Shown here in pieces: positions 11,083 through 25,200 of a stretch of DNA of 64,000 nucleotides. The translations under genes and the position numbers were made by a program. Within the stretch, counting starts at the first letter, position 1; each line of letters starts with the position of its first letter. The DNA comes from Anisakis pegreffii (lineage: Eukaryota; Nematoda; Chromadorea; Rhabditida; Anisakidae). The stretch covers positions 1-64,000 of the forward strand of contig JAPYMA010000254.1 in the NCBI GenBank assembly GCA_035041965.1. Direction: 5' to 3'. The notes under the pieces were generated by a model that did no database searches, was not told where the DNA came from, and saw only the letters and a program-made list of their open reading frames with translations.

Positions 11083-14000
11083 ATGGAAGACAACGCTGTG
11101 GAGGTCAATCCACTTTATTTGACCGACGATTTTTGTAAGAATTTCAGAGAAACCATAGCGGGTATGTTGTTTTCATTGAATGTTTCGTGCCCAAAAACTA
11201 TGAATTCTTCGTGTGTGTCTTTAGACTTATTCAGTAGAATTGTTAGTTGAAATGAACCTGACTGAAAATTGAAAGAAATGAACTTTGAAATGAAGAAGTT
11301 CGAGAAAATAGTTTTTTTTTCTCATATATAAGGAGTGTAAAAAAATTCCCTCTATCATGAAACTTACATGTTATTCGTTCAAAATTCGATTTGATAATGA
11401 ATAATTGAATTGTGCAAAATGTGCAAGACAACAAGATTGATTTTTTAAGGTTCCACTCCAGCATCTAAGCCCTTCCCACACTGGTCTCTTGAAAACTTCA
11501 TATCTAATGAAGAGTTTGTACGTTCATTGCGAAAAGAATTGAAGGAATTAAAGTGGAAGCGCAAAGAGAACGATCTGTATTCCATTACTCAAACAGATGA
11601 TCTCGCTAATGTCACTGATAATAAATATCGGAATGTTATTAAATATCGGTAAATTCTTTTGCTTACATTCACGTTTCTATTTTCTCCTCATTTCGAATTT
11701 TGTGAATTTTAGGGATGTTCGCACGAAAATTCCAAATTTTTGTCGGTGGAGTTGTTAAATTCAACAAAATTGAGCTGGATAAAGGGTGCATTGGTCGTGT
11801 TTTTTAAAAATTATTCGAAAAAATAATCTGGTATCAATTTCATTAACCACCTTCAACGGAAGGAGATGATCAACGCGTCGGTCTCAGCATAATTGCATTT
11901 CAGAGAGTTTGTCAAAGATACGATGCGCAATTGGTTGATGAGAGCATCCGGTATTAGTCTAAATCAGCAGGTTGATTTAACAGGTAGTTCATACAAGTAT
12001 ACGGATGTGCTTTTACCGCATGATGATCAGCTGGAGAAGCGCAAATTTGCTTTCGTTTTATATTTGTGTGATGAATCGTGGAAAGAACAACACGGAGGTC
12101 AACTCAAACTTTATCGTTGTGATGGTAATTTATTGCATTCTCATATACACTTTAAGTGAGTTCAGTTTCTAATTACGCTATCATTCTACACCAAAACGAG
12201 CTGGTAGTATGATTGACTGACGGAATTGATATGAATTAAAATGTTATCAGTTGTATTTATCTTACAGTATTGTGTCGAAAATCAGATTTATAGTCTTAGC
12301 ATTAAATTTCAGATTCTGACAATCCTTTGTCGGTCCATAGAGAAATTTATCCCAAGTTCAATATGATGAATATATTTGAGGTATCGAAGCGCTCGTGGCA
12401 CATGGTATCTGAGGTAAGTGATTGATGGCACAGATTTGTTTGCATTCATTTTGCCGTTGTATTGTTTTGTTAGAAGACTGTTTCGATAGAAATTAATTGT
12501 TGTGTTATGTGAAATATAATTATTTGATAGGTAGTGACGAAAGGTGTTGATCGTTTATCGATTAATGGTTGGTTTCATGCCGATGATGTACCCTCAATCC
12601 TTCCACTAAACGCTGTACATCGTGAAGTAGCACTGCCGCATATGGACATCACGGTATCCTCTAGCATCAGTGCTTGCCTCTAATGAAAAGCTCTAATTGC
12701 ACTGCTCCCTAACGTTTACCAGTTGTTTACATCAGTTCGACGGAGATTGCAGATGTTTGGTAAAATTTACACAATAAGCGAGCAGTGCGATTAGAGGCTC
12801 TGGGTGCAGGCGTTTTGTCTCGTAACCGGACTCATTGCATACTGCACCGACGATTCTCCACTTAGTGAGTATTTTTTGTTTTGCAGATATTCATCGATCA
12901 TTCAGTTGCAGCTTGATGAGGTTACGGAATGGATCAATCCAAGTTATATCTTGCCGGCAGAACAAGAAGCACTCAGAGCAAATTTTGAAGAAGAATCTCA
13001 AATTTGTCTCACAAGATTCATTCGAGTTGGTTTATCACATCACCCAGCTTATTTATGCGTTTTTATGTTTGATTTCGATTATCATTTTTCAGTTCTAGTT
13101 TTGAGTTTGATTGTTTGTTTGGCACAGTCACAATCCGTCGTTACCTAAAGTGGAAGATGTTCGTGTTGTTAAATTTTGTTACTGGTGTGAAGACGACGAT
13201 TTATAACATAGTTAATCCACAATAATAAATAATGACGAATGAATAGAGTAATGATATGATACAAGCGATGAAAGGATGACGACTGCGAAGGGTGCCAGTG
13301 ATAGCGAGTACAATGGCTACGACTAACGATACTGACTACACACTGACATTCTGACTAACTACACTGAGATAATTACATAGTCATTGGAGTTAGCTAATTA
13401 CGAAACTATGATCACATGTTACAAATGGTGGTCAGAGAATACACGATATGCAAAGCATTATAGACAGACCGTAAGGAGCAGAATAGAGGTCATAGACTTA
13501 TCTCATTGTCAGTATCATTCTTCAGAAGAATGTTCGCAAAACATATTCTTCGAGTAGATGTGCCTGTAAAAAGTGCACTTTTTAATAACTCTAGCTATAA
13601 TTCATTTGAATTATGCATTGGTTTAGCATTCGTTGTCCGTAGTTTCTACAATATATAATTGAACTATTCTCATTGTTCAGAGAGAGAAACATGATCAGCT
13701 TATGTCAGCATTGGCCGCTTGTCAGTTCCATAAAGAAGGACCACCAAGCAAAAGGTTATTTGAATTATTGACGTACTAATTGAAGTGTTCACAAAATTTT
13801 TTGTGTTCAGGTTGATTGTCATCAGCGCTCCAAATGAATCAATGTTGTATTTTCATTTGATTTTATGATTGATTGATTTGTTTGTAGGCAAGTCATGATA
13901 GTGCATCATGCCATAGACGAATTTAAAATTTTATGCCAGTGCGAATAATAAAGGTTCTAGAGAGGTTTGGTATTTGGATGAGACGCACGTTGAAAAAAGT

Positions 14001-15541
14001 AGCATAGTTGGATCACTTTTGCGTCTATTCCGATCTCGCGCCATCACATTACTTGCATCACAATGGACCGGCTTGAAACTCGAGCAGTTAGCTGACGAGA
14101 GTACTCCAGAAGATAAAGAACTAAGTGGAGTGAGCCAAATACCTAGTTAGTATTTGAGATTCCATTTCACTGTTTCGTTTATTCTGAATTAATTTGATCG
14201 GTTGGAAAAATCCAAAAAATTAACATAGTTCAAGCCTCTAACTTGCTATTTGATGTTGTTAAGGCGGAGAGTGATGAACAAATGATGGATTTATTATTTT
14301 ATTTATTCTGAATTGATTTCACTGATAATTCAGATATTAAGAGACCCAGGTTGGACGAGGGCAATTTTGAAGTTGAGGAGCCAGTGAACAGTGAACCGTC
14401 GAGTATGTAAATTCCATTTTTGCATACCACATCAGCCTTGCATATGCTTCTGCTTGGGTGTATTGCAAATAACTACCACCATGTTTAACTTGTTGGCAAT
14501 ATTTGCCTCTGTGACACGCTGCTTGATTTTCTTTCAATACTTTCTGAGTGCACAAACATTATATGCGATATAATTGATTGTTTATTGAAGAAGGCAAAGT
14601 TTCGGTTAAGATAAAGAAATTCAAGCAAGGTTGTTACACTTTGGCTGATGACCAGTTAGCGCTAGAATCAAGTGGCTACATTTTGGACTTGCAGGTTTCT
14701 ACTTCAGTTGAATCACTTTTATGATTGTTTGTATGAATAGATCAGTGAATGTTCACTCGTTCTATTTATATCGTTTATATCTTCTCGTTCACTTACTTTA
14801 TTTGTTTGTTTCTTCACAGCTTTTCCTCAGTGATGATCAGTGGGACGCGGAAGCTGGTGGTTTTATGTCATACATCGCGAAATATGACAGGCGTGAGGTA
14901 TGTGTTGATGTTCCATTCTTTTACTTTCAGCCTAGTCATCCGTATGTGCAACAGTTCATCCTTGGACGCTAACTGTTGTGCGATTTCTTCAGTGTATGAA
15001 TTTTGAGCACTTTCAAGTGGCTGATAAAACCAAAAATTCTCACCGTAAATCCGTGTACATACATGCAAAGTTAATGTGGATAGATGATCATTTTATTTCG
15101 CCAAGTGCAATGCAGTCATATCGAATATGTAATCCAGTTCGTTCACTCATGAATTTCGATGATCAAACTTTACACAGATTCACTATTTTTGATCAGCTCT
15201 ATTCCTGTACATTGTAATTCTTATAGATTATAGTCAAATGCTTTCCTTGTGGGAATGACTTCTCGAAAGCAATATGATTGGTTTTATAAAAATTCCAGGA
15301 ATTAAGAGTAAATGTGGAAGATAACTCCTTAGCGGTGGTCTATCGTGAACCGCATGTGTTTCCAATCATGAAGTATGTAAACGATCGTGCTGGTAAAAAG
15401 TTCTTTTATGTGCTCGATTGCACCGTTGTCGACGTACCTGGCGATGAAACTGATCTCAATACACCTAACTCCAGCTCTTCATCTGATTCGTCTGAAGAGG
15501 ACAGTGACGGATGCAATGCACCAACGTCTGAGGAGGGTTAG
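11083..15541 (+). CDS. ogfod1: Prolyl 3-hydroxylase OGFOD1/Tpa1-type (2-oxoglutarate/Fe(II) dioxygenase), 12 exons
   Basis: Known family role: hydroxylates a proline of ribosomal protein uS12 using Fe(II), 2-oxoglutarate and O2, affecting translation termination. Exons read: 11083-11161, 11450-11648, 11904-12124, 12313-12413, 12531-12653, 12912-13025, 13681-13754, 13961-14145, 14334-14402, 14591-14694, 14820-14897, 15299-15541. Phases agree throughout and give 529 aa, close to human OGFOD1. Visible motifs: KPFPHWSLENFI near the N-terminus; the HxD iron ligands in LLPHDDQLE; the distal His in SWHMVSEV; the oxoglutarate Arg in RLSINGWFHA; then WINPSYIL, and in the second double-stranded beta-helix domain EAGGFMSYIAKYD and LAVVYREP. 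An acidic linker (exon 9) separates the domains, as in relatives. The C-terminus ends in a Ser/Glu/Asp-rich tail. TTTTTCAG lies 10 nt before the ATG, probably a trans-splice acceptor. All catalytic residues appear intact. Confidence 0.9.
12691..12796. repeat. 106-nt hairpin in OGFOD1 intron 5
   Basis: CTCTAATTGCACTGCTC (12691-12707) pairs over 17 positions with GAGCAGTGCGATTAGAG (12780-12796), with one G.U. A second short stem (TTTACCA/TGGTAAA) lies inside. It could be a small foldback transposon or a small-RNA-like hairpin; no target duplication was found. Confidence 0.6.
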
Positions 15542-16012
15542 AATGTTCATTGGGAGTATTGTCATTGAAGTGGAAGTATGATTTAGTAACAATGATACTC
15601 TTTGTGCCATGGAATGTTGTTTATTGTTAGTGTGCTTGTTGACTCATAAGTGCGTTGATTCAATGAACAAAATATTGATATTGGTCATTTCATTTGATGA
15701 ACAGGAGGAATGCGGTGAATTAAAATTTATTCTTTAATTAAAATATCTATGGGGCGCATCAAAATTCAGTGTTTGTAACAAGAAATATCGTAATAAGATA
15801 TTTCTTGTTTTTCAATGATTCTAAATTGATAGATTTTCAATAATCTCCATTGTAAATGTTTAGATAGGAAGTATCAGATCGGCAAGGTTTCAGACTCATT
15901 TAACGCAGAGTATACTCAAATCTGTTGATTGTTTTGTGTTATGTTTTGTTGTTGTGGATAATAACGACACGATTATTGTTTTGTTGCCGTTTGAAAGAAA
16001 TTATGAATGTTT

Positions 16013-16018
16013 AATAAA
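16013..16018 (+). terminator. Candidate polyadenylation signal for OGFOD1
   Basis: AATAAA about 470 nt after the stop codon. It is the first clear canonical signal I see downstream. Confidence 0.4.
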
Positions 16019-18044
16019 ATAAATTTGATTAAGCATATTCTACGTATTGAATAGACACTCAAGACTGTAATGTATCCACTAAGTGGTGTTATTTTTGACC
16101 TGTTCAGCTTATGTTCAATAACAATTATCAAAACAAAGTCGACTTTTTCGTTTTTCTTTTTTATGGACCCTCAACATCAGATATTTAATGCTTTATCGAT
16201 ACAGTTGTGGTTTAGTTAAATGAACATGTTAAAGTGAAACATTCTTTGATTCATTCGGTTGTTGAGCCATTTCAAAGTACCGTTTTTATAAATGGACGCT
16301 CCAGTTTACTTTCTGAGTCCATCGTGAGAATGGTCCATTTTGCTAACGAACAAAATTGTTGAGGCCGAACACAGAGAACGAATTTCGCATAATTCACTAG
16401 AATTTCTTTATAGGAAACGTTTTACGTTGCTGTCAGGTAAAATGGTTGATATTATGATAAATATTTAGCAAATTGAAACGTTATTGCATTTCTGATTTGC
16501 TCATATTATTTAATGCCTTTTGATACATATAGATGAATTGATTGCATTAGAGACTCCTTTTGAATTGATGGAACAATGCCGTTTTACAAGATAAACAACA
16601 ATTGCAACGTATAAGAGTTGAATTTGTGAGAGATTTTTGTTGTTTCATCCAGTTCATGTACCTGTCAATACCGACCCTCTGCAAATTCCGTTTCTTGATC
16701 GTCGATTAATTCGTTTACGCTGAATCAATCGCTTTGCTCACATCGTAGTAGTGCACATGCATCACGCAGCCATTCGCCATTCATGTATTCTTCACCCATT
16801 GAAATTCTGTTTTTGAGTTGATCATTCCATTTATAAATTGCACTATTTGCCTTATATTACTCAATGATAATGATAACAATAGTAATCATCATAAAAACAT
16901 TAAGAAATATCCAAACTATGTTCTAATGTTAATCAAAAAGGTATTCTGATTCGCGTTTTTTTGTTTTCTGCAATGAAGGAACTGAAATGTTTAAAGAAGA
17001 ATATTTTGATTTATTAGGATTTAGTCGAGCAGCAGAAATAAATACAAAACGCTACCGAAAACTTTTCCTAGTAATCATCTTTGGCAACACAAAAACGACA
17101 GCTCATCGCGCAAGTGCTGAGCAATTTCAGTGGAAAAATTCACTATTGTTTAAGAACTCACTTTACCGTGCTAATGCTGGCACTTGATGCTATTAGAAGA
17201 AAGCCTTTGTTGTTCATGAGCAATAGGCTAATAATTATTAACTGCTCGATCTTTTTTGTTGCTGCAGTATAAATTTTTTTCATATGTTCCCTTGAAAATG
17301 TTTCCGATAATAATTCAACTTTCTTTCGTTTTTATCTAATCACTTTCCTTCTTTCTATAAACTTTCTCACTTATTGTATTCCATGCTCATCCTCAGTATT
17401 GAAATAAGTCGTCAGCGAATTTAATCTCTACAAGATGACTCATAATTCAAAGAATAAACAAATTTTTTAAGAGAAGAAACTTATTTCTTTATCGAACATT
17501 TTTGGAATCACAAAAACACTTCGGTGGTGTCTGTATTTTATCATTTAGCAGCTAAAACTTTCCAACTGATAATGTTGTCATCTAATTGTGAGCATTTTCG
17601 CTGATACAAACGTAAAGTCATGCAGTGAATCATAAAAGACTAATCAATTGTCATCAATCGCACAATGAGTCGCTTCTGAGTTTGCTTCCTCATCTTTTCG
17701 ACAATATAAATTGAACGAACAAACAATACTGTTGGTTAAATTCAAAACAACTACCATTTACCTGTTAATGGTCAGGCGAGCAGTCATGAACAAATGCTGT
17801 ATTTATAGCATATGCATATTTATGTGCACTCATGGTTTAGAAGAAGAATTTATTTGATATTGGCTGTATCAGTGATAATCGATCGATTTCGTTTGCTTGA
17901 GGCTGTTGATTCAGTTAACGGCATTCTTCATTTAATCGTTTCGCTCCTTCACTTATCTCCCTGAAACTTATTGTTGAAACCCACAATGGTAATGACAATC
18001 TGCATTGTTGTCGTGCTTCAACGCTCTTGTTATGACTTCTACAA

Positions 18045-18155
18045 TCGTTATTATTATTATTGTTGTTATTATTATTGTTATTGTTATTATTATTATTATC
18101 ATTATTATTATTACTGTTACTACTACTATTATTGTTACTACTATCGTTATCATGA
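18045..18155. repeat. TTA/TTG trinucleotide microsatellite
   Basis: An imperfect run of TTATTATTG-like triplets. It creates open frames on both strands (poly-Asn on the minus strand, Tyr-rich on the plus strand) that are artefacts of the repeat. Confidence 0.85.
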
Positions 18156-19251
18156 TTGCTGTCATGTGTTTCATATTTCCTTAAAATTTTCGATTCTTCA
18201 ATATTGCTGCTGATTCGAAGCATACGCAGATGACGTGCATTGCATTTGTTTCATTTATGATAGTATTCGTTATTATTCTTGTTGTCATACGTGTAATATA
18301 CATATTTATTTATGTGTCTGTGGATCATTTCTGGTTTGATATTGATTTCTTTGAGCAATAATCGCTAATAGCTTGTGTAAGTGATATTTATTTGATGATT
18401 TCAACTGAGATGATTACATTCAAGCGTATCACTTATTGCAAACAAACAATCGATCAGTCTGACAATAACAATTCAGTTAGCCATTGTTATTGCTGTAATT
18501 AGCATAATATATCTTGATTATGATCCATTTGCAATGCCGCTCAGAGTCAAAAGCTAAAATCATTTATATTTTGTTTATGTTTACGTTAGCTATATCTGTT
18601 CCGTGTCTCTGAGAAACGATTAGCAGTTCATTGATAACCAACTTGATTCTTCATAAATTGTGCGATATCATATCAAATTAGTATCCTTATTCATAATTCA
18701 ACAATTCAAAATTCCATTATCACACAGTCTCAGTGATCGTTCGCCGACCGATTGTTCTGAGGAAAACGCTTTTCATTAGATCATATTTGGACAATTATTG
18801 AGTGGAAATGAACCTTAAAAACTGTTGATGCGAATTGATGATTTTATAAAGTGGCTCTTGGCTATTTCTTTGTTTGTGCTGTACGCATATCAATGGTGAA
18901 TGCATAATCGATCCATTTCCAAGGCCAATAGTATGTGCATTTAGCTAACTTTCTAAACATGAATATCTCAGACATATACGCATATACACTTTTTTCTTCT
19001 TTTGCTTAAATAAAATTTCTTCTGCTTAAACAGATCACCAAAATTTATTGGTAAATCTATATCTCCTTGATATATCTCCGCGAAAATAGTTTCATTCCTC
19101 CACGTATACTCAATTCGTGCGTAAACCGAACATTTTCTGTCATCAGAGTGTTACTTCTCTAAATTGATATGAGCAGATGTAGTTGCGTATATGTGATGTC
19201 ATTGCTATATGTATTTCTTATCAACAGAAAGGTTTTAGTCAAACACTGAAA

Positions 19252-22200
19252 ATGGCATCAACTAGTGCAAATGATTCATTGCGGCGTTCAAAACGGAACA
19301 AGTTCCATCTGGATGTGGCTGCTATAATGTCGCAACATTCAGATCGTCATTTTGTACGTTTCATTTGTGATCACTTCTGATGGCTTGATTATTTTCTTTT
19401 CGTTTTCTAGCAAATTAACTGTCTAAATTATCCGAATTTGGAAAGCAATAATCAAAGTCGACAAAATCGGTGTATAGTTTTGGAATGTTAAAGAGTTGTT
19501 GTGTACTTATTATGTATTGCATCAGAATGAAATAAGTATTGCGTATTGACTTAGGATAGCATTTGGCTGGATAATTGCAGCCAAACTTTATCGAATTGTG
19601 CTCGTTTTTGGTGTCAAGTGTAAAGATTGCAAATAAAGATAACATTTTTGATGTTAAGAGAAGCGTTTCACCGCCATCAGCAGCATCAAGAAAGCGTAAC
19701 AATGTTGAATCGCAAAAAGTGAATGCAACAGGAAAGTCAACAGCGATAAAGACGTTCAGTGCAGCGATGGGAGGTAAACGTGAACGAAAAACACCAGCAC
19801 GACATATTGACTTCATTCCGGATGATCATCTAGAACCTGAGTCCGATGACGAAACCTTATCATCAGACAAGCTGGTTCGTCTTTTAAATCATCAAATGTG
19901 ATATCTTACGCTACAGTGATCACTTTCAGAGAGATGTAAAGCGTGACTACTATTGCTCACATTGTCCTGCTCATTATCAGACACGTACCGGTCTAGCCAA
20001 CCATTCCAAGCAGCACGGCTCAATGAAAAAGTATCATTGCGAAGCATGTGATATGAGGTTATTAAATTCATCTTCACATTACAGCAAAATCACATTTATG
20101 TCGATATTCAATATTTATGAATTGATTGAACTGTTCTCATTTAAAGTTATTGGTTTTGGATTCAGAAGTAATGAATGTAAAAAACTGTTAAGAAATGAAT
20201 AATGAAAACAATTAAGTTTTCAGTTGTGATAGCTTGAAAACCTTACGAGTGCACACTCAGGTTCACCTTGTTCGCGAACAGTGTCAGTCTTCAGCGAATT
20301 CATCGTCTGTGAAAAATGAGACTGACGACGTCGATGAACAGCTGTCTAACTGTATTCATAATGAGGTGTCTCTTATCTCTTCCTCTCTGAATTACCATGT
20401 CGAGCAGATCAATTGTTCTCTTTTCATTTCAGACGTATTTCCATGTAAATTATCCGCAAAATTTTCTGGTGGAGAAAATTTTCACTGATGCTTTATGACG
20501 CAATTAGAATCCGTCAGAAATTTAAAACCGGTTGTTTCAGGTGGAGGATATCCATGAAACATCGTATGTAAACGCAGATTCTGAAACAGTTCATGGAGAA
20601 AATGCTGATAATAACAACAGTAATATCGATAATTATGACAATAATAGTAATAATGATAATAAAAGTGGTAATATTGCTAATGATAACGGTAACGAAGAAA
20701 ATGACGACGGTAAACAAGGCTCTGTCGATGTTGTATCAAATCACAATATAACGTCAAGTAATAAGAGCCGAACTGGTATGTTAATTTAGTTTAGTTGTTA
20801 TAATGTGGTGTTGAAATATTCGAAATTTGAGTGAAGGAATTTGACATTCTTAGTTATGTAACCATTCATAATACGAAATTGCTTTCTCAATGCAGAATAA
20901 ACCCTCGCAACGGTTTGTTTATACTCAATTGAGAGAACCTGATTGTTTTTGTTGTTCGTATAATACTTTTTATAGGTACATCATCAAAAACACAGTTTGT
21001 ATGCAAGGAATGCCCATTCAGAACTCGTGATACCGGTAGATTGAATGCACACACTGAGGGTCATAAACGCGATCGAGGATTTCAATGTCCGATGTGCACC
21101 TACCGGTCAGTATACTTTATCGGAATCGTCATGCTCACTCCGGCAATCTTATCTTTCTTTGATGAAATTTGGGAGGAAAATTTCATTCATTTAGATAGAA
21201 CCGTTCGATTGTTTTGAAAATATCTTGAGAATTTTGATAAGTTTGAAATATTGCATGATTTGACGCATTTCATAATTATATGTAAATTTAACGGAGAAAT
21301 GGATTGATATTGCGCATTCAAGATGTGACCGTTTTAAATATGATTCTTGATACAGAAGTGAGTCGGCTGGTTTCTTGAGACGTCACTGTGATTGTCATGG
21401 AGTACGAGGATATCGTTGGCCTCCAATGTATGTAGGTCGAGGCAACACTAACAGCAGCAAGAAAAATACGATCCTTTTTGCTAGCTCAACCGAGGATCTA
21501 GTTAATGGTTGCTATATGGTTGTATTTCGATCGCAATTTTACTTTGTGCAAACGAACAGTAGCTAAATTTCGTGTAAGAGCATATTTTGTCGTAAAATAT
21601 CATAGTCACATTAAAGATCATTGCGAACGGTCATTGTCCGCGTAATTCTTCAGCTGAAGAGGTATTACATAACAAAGTTTGAAGATGAGATTAGGTTAAA
21701 CGGGAAAATTCTCAGTCAATTCTGCATCGTTGTGAACAATAGTGGATAGATAAATATGCTTTCAGAAAGAAGGAGTGAATCATCAGCATCATTATCAGAA
21801 ATGAAACGAAGTAAGGAGACGAGGAAAGAGTCAAGTGTTAAGTTGAGTGTGAGACGAACAAGTACAACACCACCACGGCTATCGGATGCTGTTTGGTCAT
21901 GTGACGCTGAACACTCAGCTGTTGCTAGTGCTGCTAAAGATAGCTCTATTGATGAGGGTCCTTCTTCAACGAAAGCCTCACCATCCTCTTTCTTACAAAA
22001 CACCAATTATTACGGTGCGCGTTCATCGTTTCATTATCCCAACAAATCATCCATCCGTTATCAACAAAACTCTGTCAAGGTAAGCATATTTTTCATTGAA
22101 CAATTGATAAACGAGTAAAATATGCGTACACGCTATTTAAATAACTTTATTGAAGCAGAATTCAAAATAGAAAATAGATTCTTAATTCGTGAACAATAGC

Positions 22201-25200
22201 CAATCATTCATATTCCTTCGTATTCTTATCATCAGTTGCATTCGAAATCTCTTAAATTAGAATTGTTACAGTGTTAACATTACATATGTATGATTCGGAT
22301 CAGAACGATTCAAAATATGCGGAAAAGTATTAGTTCTAGGTTGTGACCCTGTGTGACATAACCTCTCAGCGACAGAACAAATAACAAAAAACTTATTTAG
22401 TGTATTAGTTTCAACTGCAGATAAAAGACTTATTTAAGGCATGTGCAAAGAACGATCCTCGAAAATACAAATGTTTCTGTTGTTCGGCTCGATTTCTGTC
22501 ATACTATGAACGCTCAGCACATCGTTTCTCGTGTCGTAAAGCTCCAAGAATCTCGAAACGTATCTATTCGTCTCTTCTAAAGGAACGCACCAATACGTTT
22601 ATTAAACGTGACCGAAGACAAACGTAAGGTTTTCCATTCATCTAAAAAATTTGAACCGCGGATGTGGGAGCAACTATTGGGTTGGTGTTCGTGCGTTTTT
22701 ATTCAAATTCAATTTTTTCGACGAAAGTCCACATTTGTGAGGGTTTCCGTTGTCTTCCTAGGGTGGACGTCTGGTTTCGCGGATTCTGATGATTTGTTGA
22801 TTTGACGGATGAGAACATTCTGATGATTTCGTTTCACACAGTTCTCTAGTGGTTTGGCCCGTTGAGGCGTGACTGAATATAAATAGTAGCACTTGTCGGA
22901 AATGCGTTCTTTCGTCCACCTGACACTTCATTTCGTCACGTTGAAAATTCGAAGGGAACAAAACAGCAGTAGACCGTTCAATATAGTTGCAAAGAGTAGA
23001 AAACGCGCTATCGATTGGTATATGACGCTCCTCCGGAAACGTGGACTTTTGCCGGAATAATTGAATTTAAATGAAAGCGCACGAACTTATGCACCAACCC
23101 AATATAAATGTTGTCGTAATGAGCTTGAATTGAGCGTGATCTCGGCGTTTAAATATGTCATGATTTATTGGCATTATTGTTGAGGAATGAGATACCGTCA
23201 AACAGCTCTGAAGTATCGTTGAAGGAGCAACGTATCCACAATTGTGCATATTGTCCGTTCACATGCACTCAGAAATCACGCTTGAAACGTCACGAGAATA
23301 AGCATTTTGTCAAAGCTGATAATCAGGTGAGACATGAAGTGATTTATATTCATTTAGAATGCGTTCATTCGCATTAACAATCTTTCATCATTGTTATTGT
23401 TTTTGATGAAGCTTAAACACTCGGTTTGTGTACTTCACATAAATATGCGTAAACTAATCACAGTTCTTGTAATTCAACAGTGCGCCGATTGTACGTTTTC
23501 GTGTCGTTCTGTTGAAATTCTCACACAGCATTCTCGTTTGCATCAAACAAATAAAAACGTTCAAATGCCTGGTCGTCGAAAAGACTTTGCCCTCACCGAT
23601 GAGGCTCTTTCCAATGGATCAGTATCGTTTCCTATCGGGGTATGTTCACCTAACAATAATATTACTGCATCAATTATGATTGAGATCATTCCAATGAGCT
23701 GAGCAATTCACAATGTTATGCCGTTTTTCCATCACTATACTCCGAGATAAGAATGCTGATAGTGATCGGGTGCCACGTTTTCGAAATGCGTCGTTTAAAT
23801 GCACCGTTTTACTATGAAGAATTCATTTAATCAAGTTGGAAATGTGTGAAAATGGTAGAAAGATTAGGATGTAAACTGCGATCATCATATTTTGCAAGGT
23901 ATTATTGAAACAGAATAATGCTTGATAGGGAAAAAGTGCGAATGATTAGTGTATTTGATTGTAGAAAGTGGGTAAATGCAGTGAGTGTCCGTACCGATCT
24001 CGACATCTTTGTGATATGAAAGCTCACGCAGCGATGCACGTCGGCATACGCGAGTTTGCATGCAATCGGTGTACTTATAGCACCAAACGTGCGCACGTTC
24101 TTGAAGCTCATCTACAGATGCACGCCGAAGAAGATGGACTTCCTCCGTCATCACAAAAGGTTGTTGGTTCCGTCGACTTCTCAAATATACATACTCTTCT
24201 ATGCTAATTCTGATCATTAATGTTATTTTCTGCAGTTCATCAATGATAAGAATTTAATCGATAGTTTTAGATCAACCTCAATTTTCTTGTCAAAAAGTAT
24301 ATTCCAATTCGTTGGCATGGCATTATAATTGGTATGAAGAGTGGTGCAAAATTAACACGTTTGTATTCATGCAATTTTTGTCCATATCGTACTCGCTTCT
24401 GTGCTCCACTTTTCGCCCATTTTAGGTTTATAACTGCCTGCATTCATTTTATTTTTTGTATGATTTTGTAAGCATTTTTACGACACTGCATACAATTGTG
24501 GTGTTGGTGCTTAAATTATTATCACAAAGTCATTCTGCAAATGTATATCGCTAGTTCATATACTTAAGACCCGAAAGCGAGCAGGCTACATGTATAGCCT
24601 CCTTTAGCCGTAGTTTTCTCTCTATTCATACAAACATTCCGTAGTTGAGAACAATTATCACATCAGTTATTGAAAGAATTGTGTTTATAAGATCGAATTA
24701 ATAATTCTTCACAATTCTAGAAATCACATGGGTAGTCGATCATTGCGTTGTTCGCGATGTACTTTCAACACATCGATAAAAAGAAAATTCACCGAGCACT
24801 TATCGCTTCATCCTTCGCCAAGAACTACTACCACTCCTTCAAATGCAAATTCGGATACACTATTCATCTGCAGGTTCGAATTGATCTCTGGCTTTCGTGG
24901 AGGGTCATTCAATGGTTGAAATTGTAGTTATTCTTGATAATGATTCATTATTTTCTTGTTATTACTTGCATCCTGAAAAGTGTTTCACTCAATATTATTT
25001 GAGGGATTCTAGTTCGTTTACCAGCAATAAAACTATGTATTCATAATGAATCGTTATTCTCATTATGTAGGGAAATCTCTTCCATATTTGATTGAATTTT
25101 TTGGCGTCGAAATGGAATTCGGTTAATTTACTCTTCAGATACCTAGATTAAGATAAACGTCATTTTAAGGGAATGCCCGTACACGTGTGACTCGTATGGT

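Larger units (their letters stand above)
15542..19238. other. Intergenic region, no gene seen
   Basis: AT-rich sequence between the OGFOD1 and zinc-finger genes. Apart from the candidate polyadenylation signal and a trinucleotide microsatellite near 18045-18155, nothing is supported. Short open frames here have no motif. Confidence 0.5.

Noticed and set aside
17915..18223. Minus-strand poly-Asn reading frame and plus-strand Tyr-rich frame
   Set aside because: Both are produced by a TTA/TTG microsatellite; no start context, splice sites or motif.
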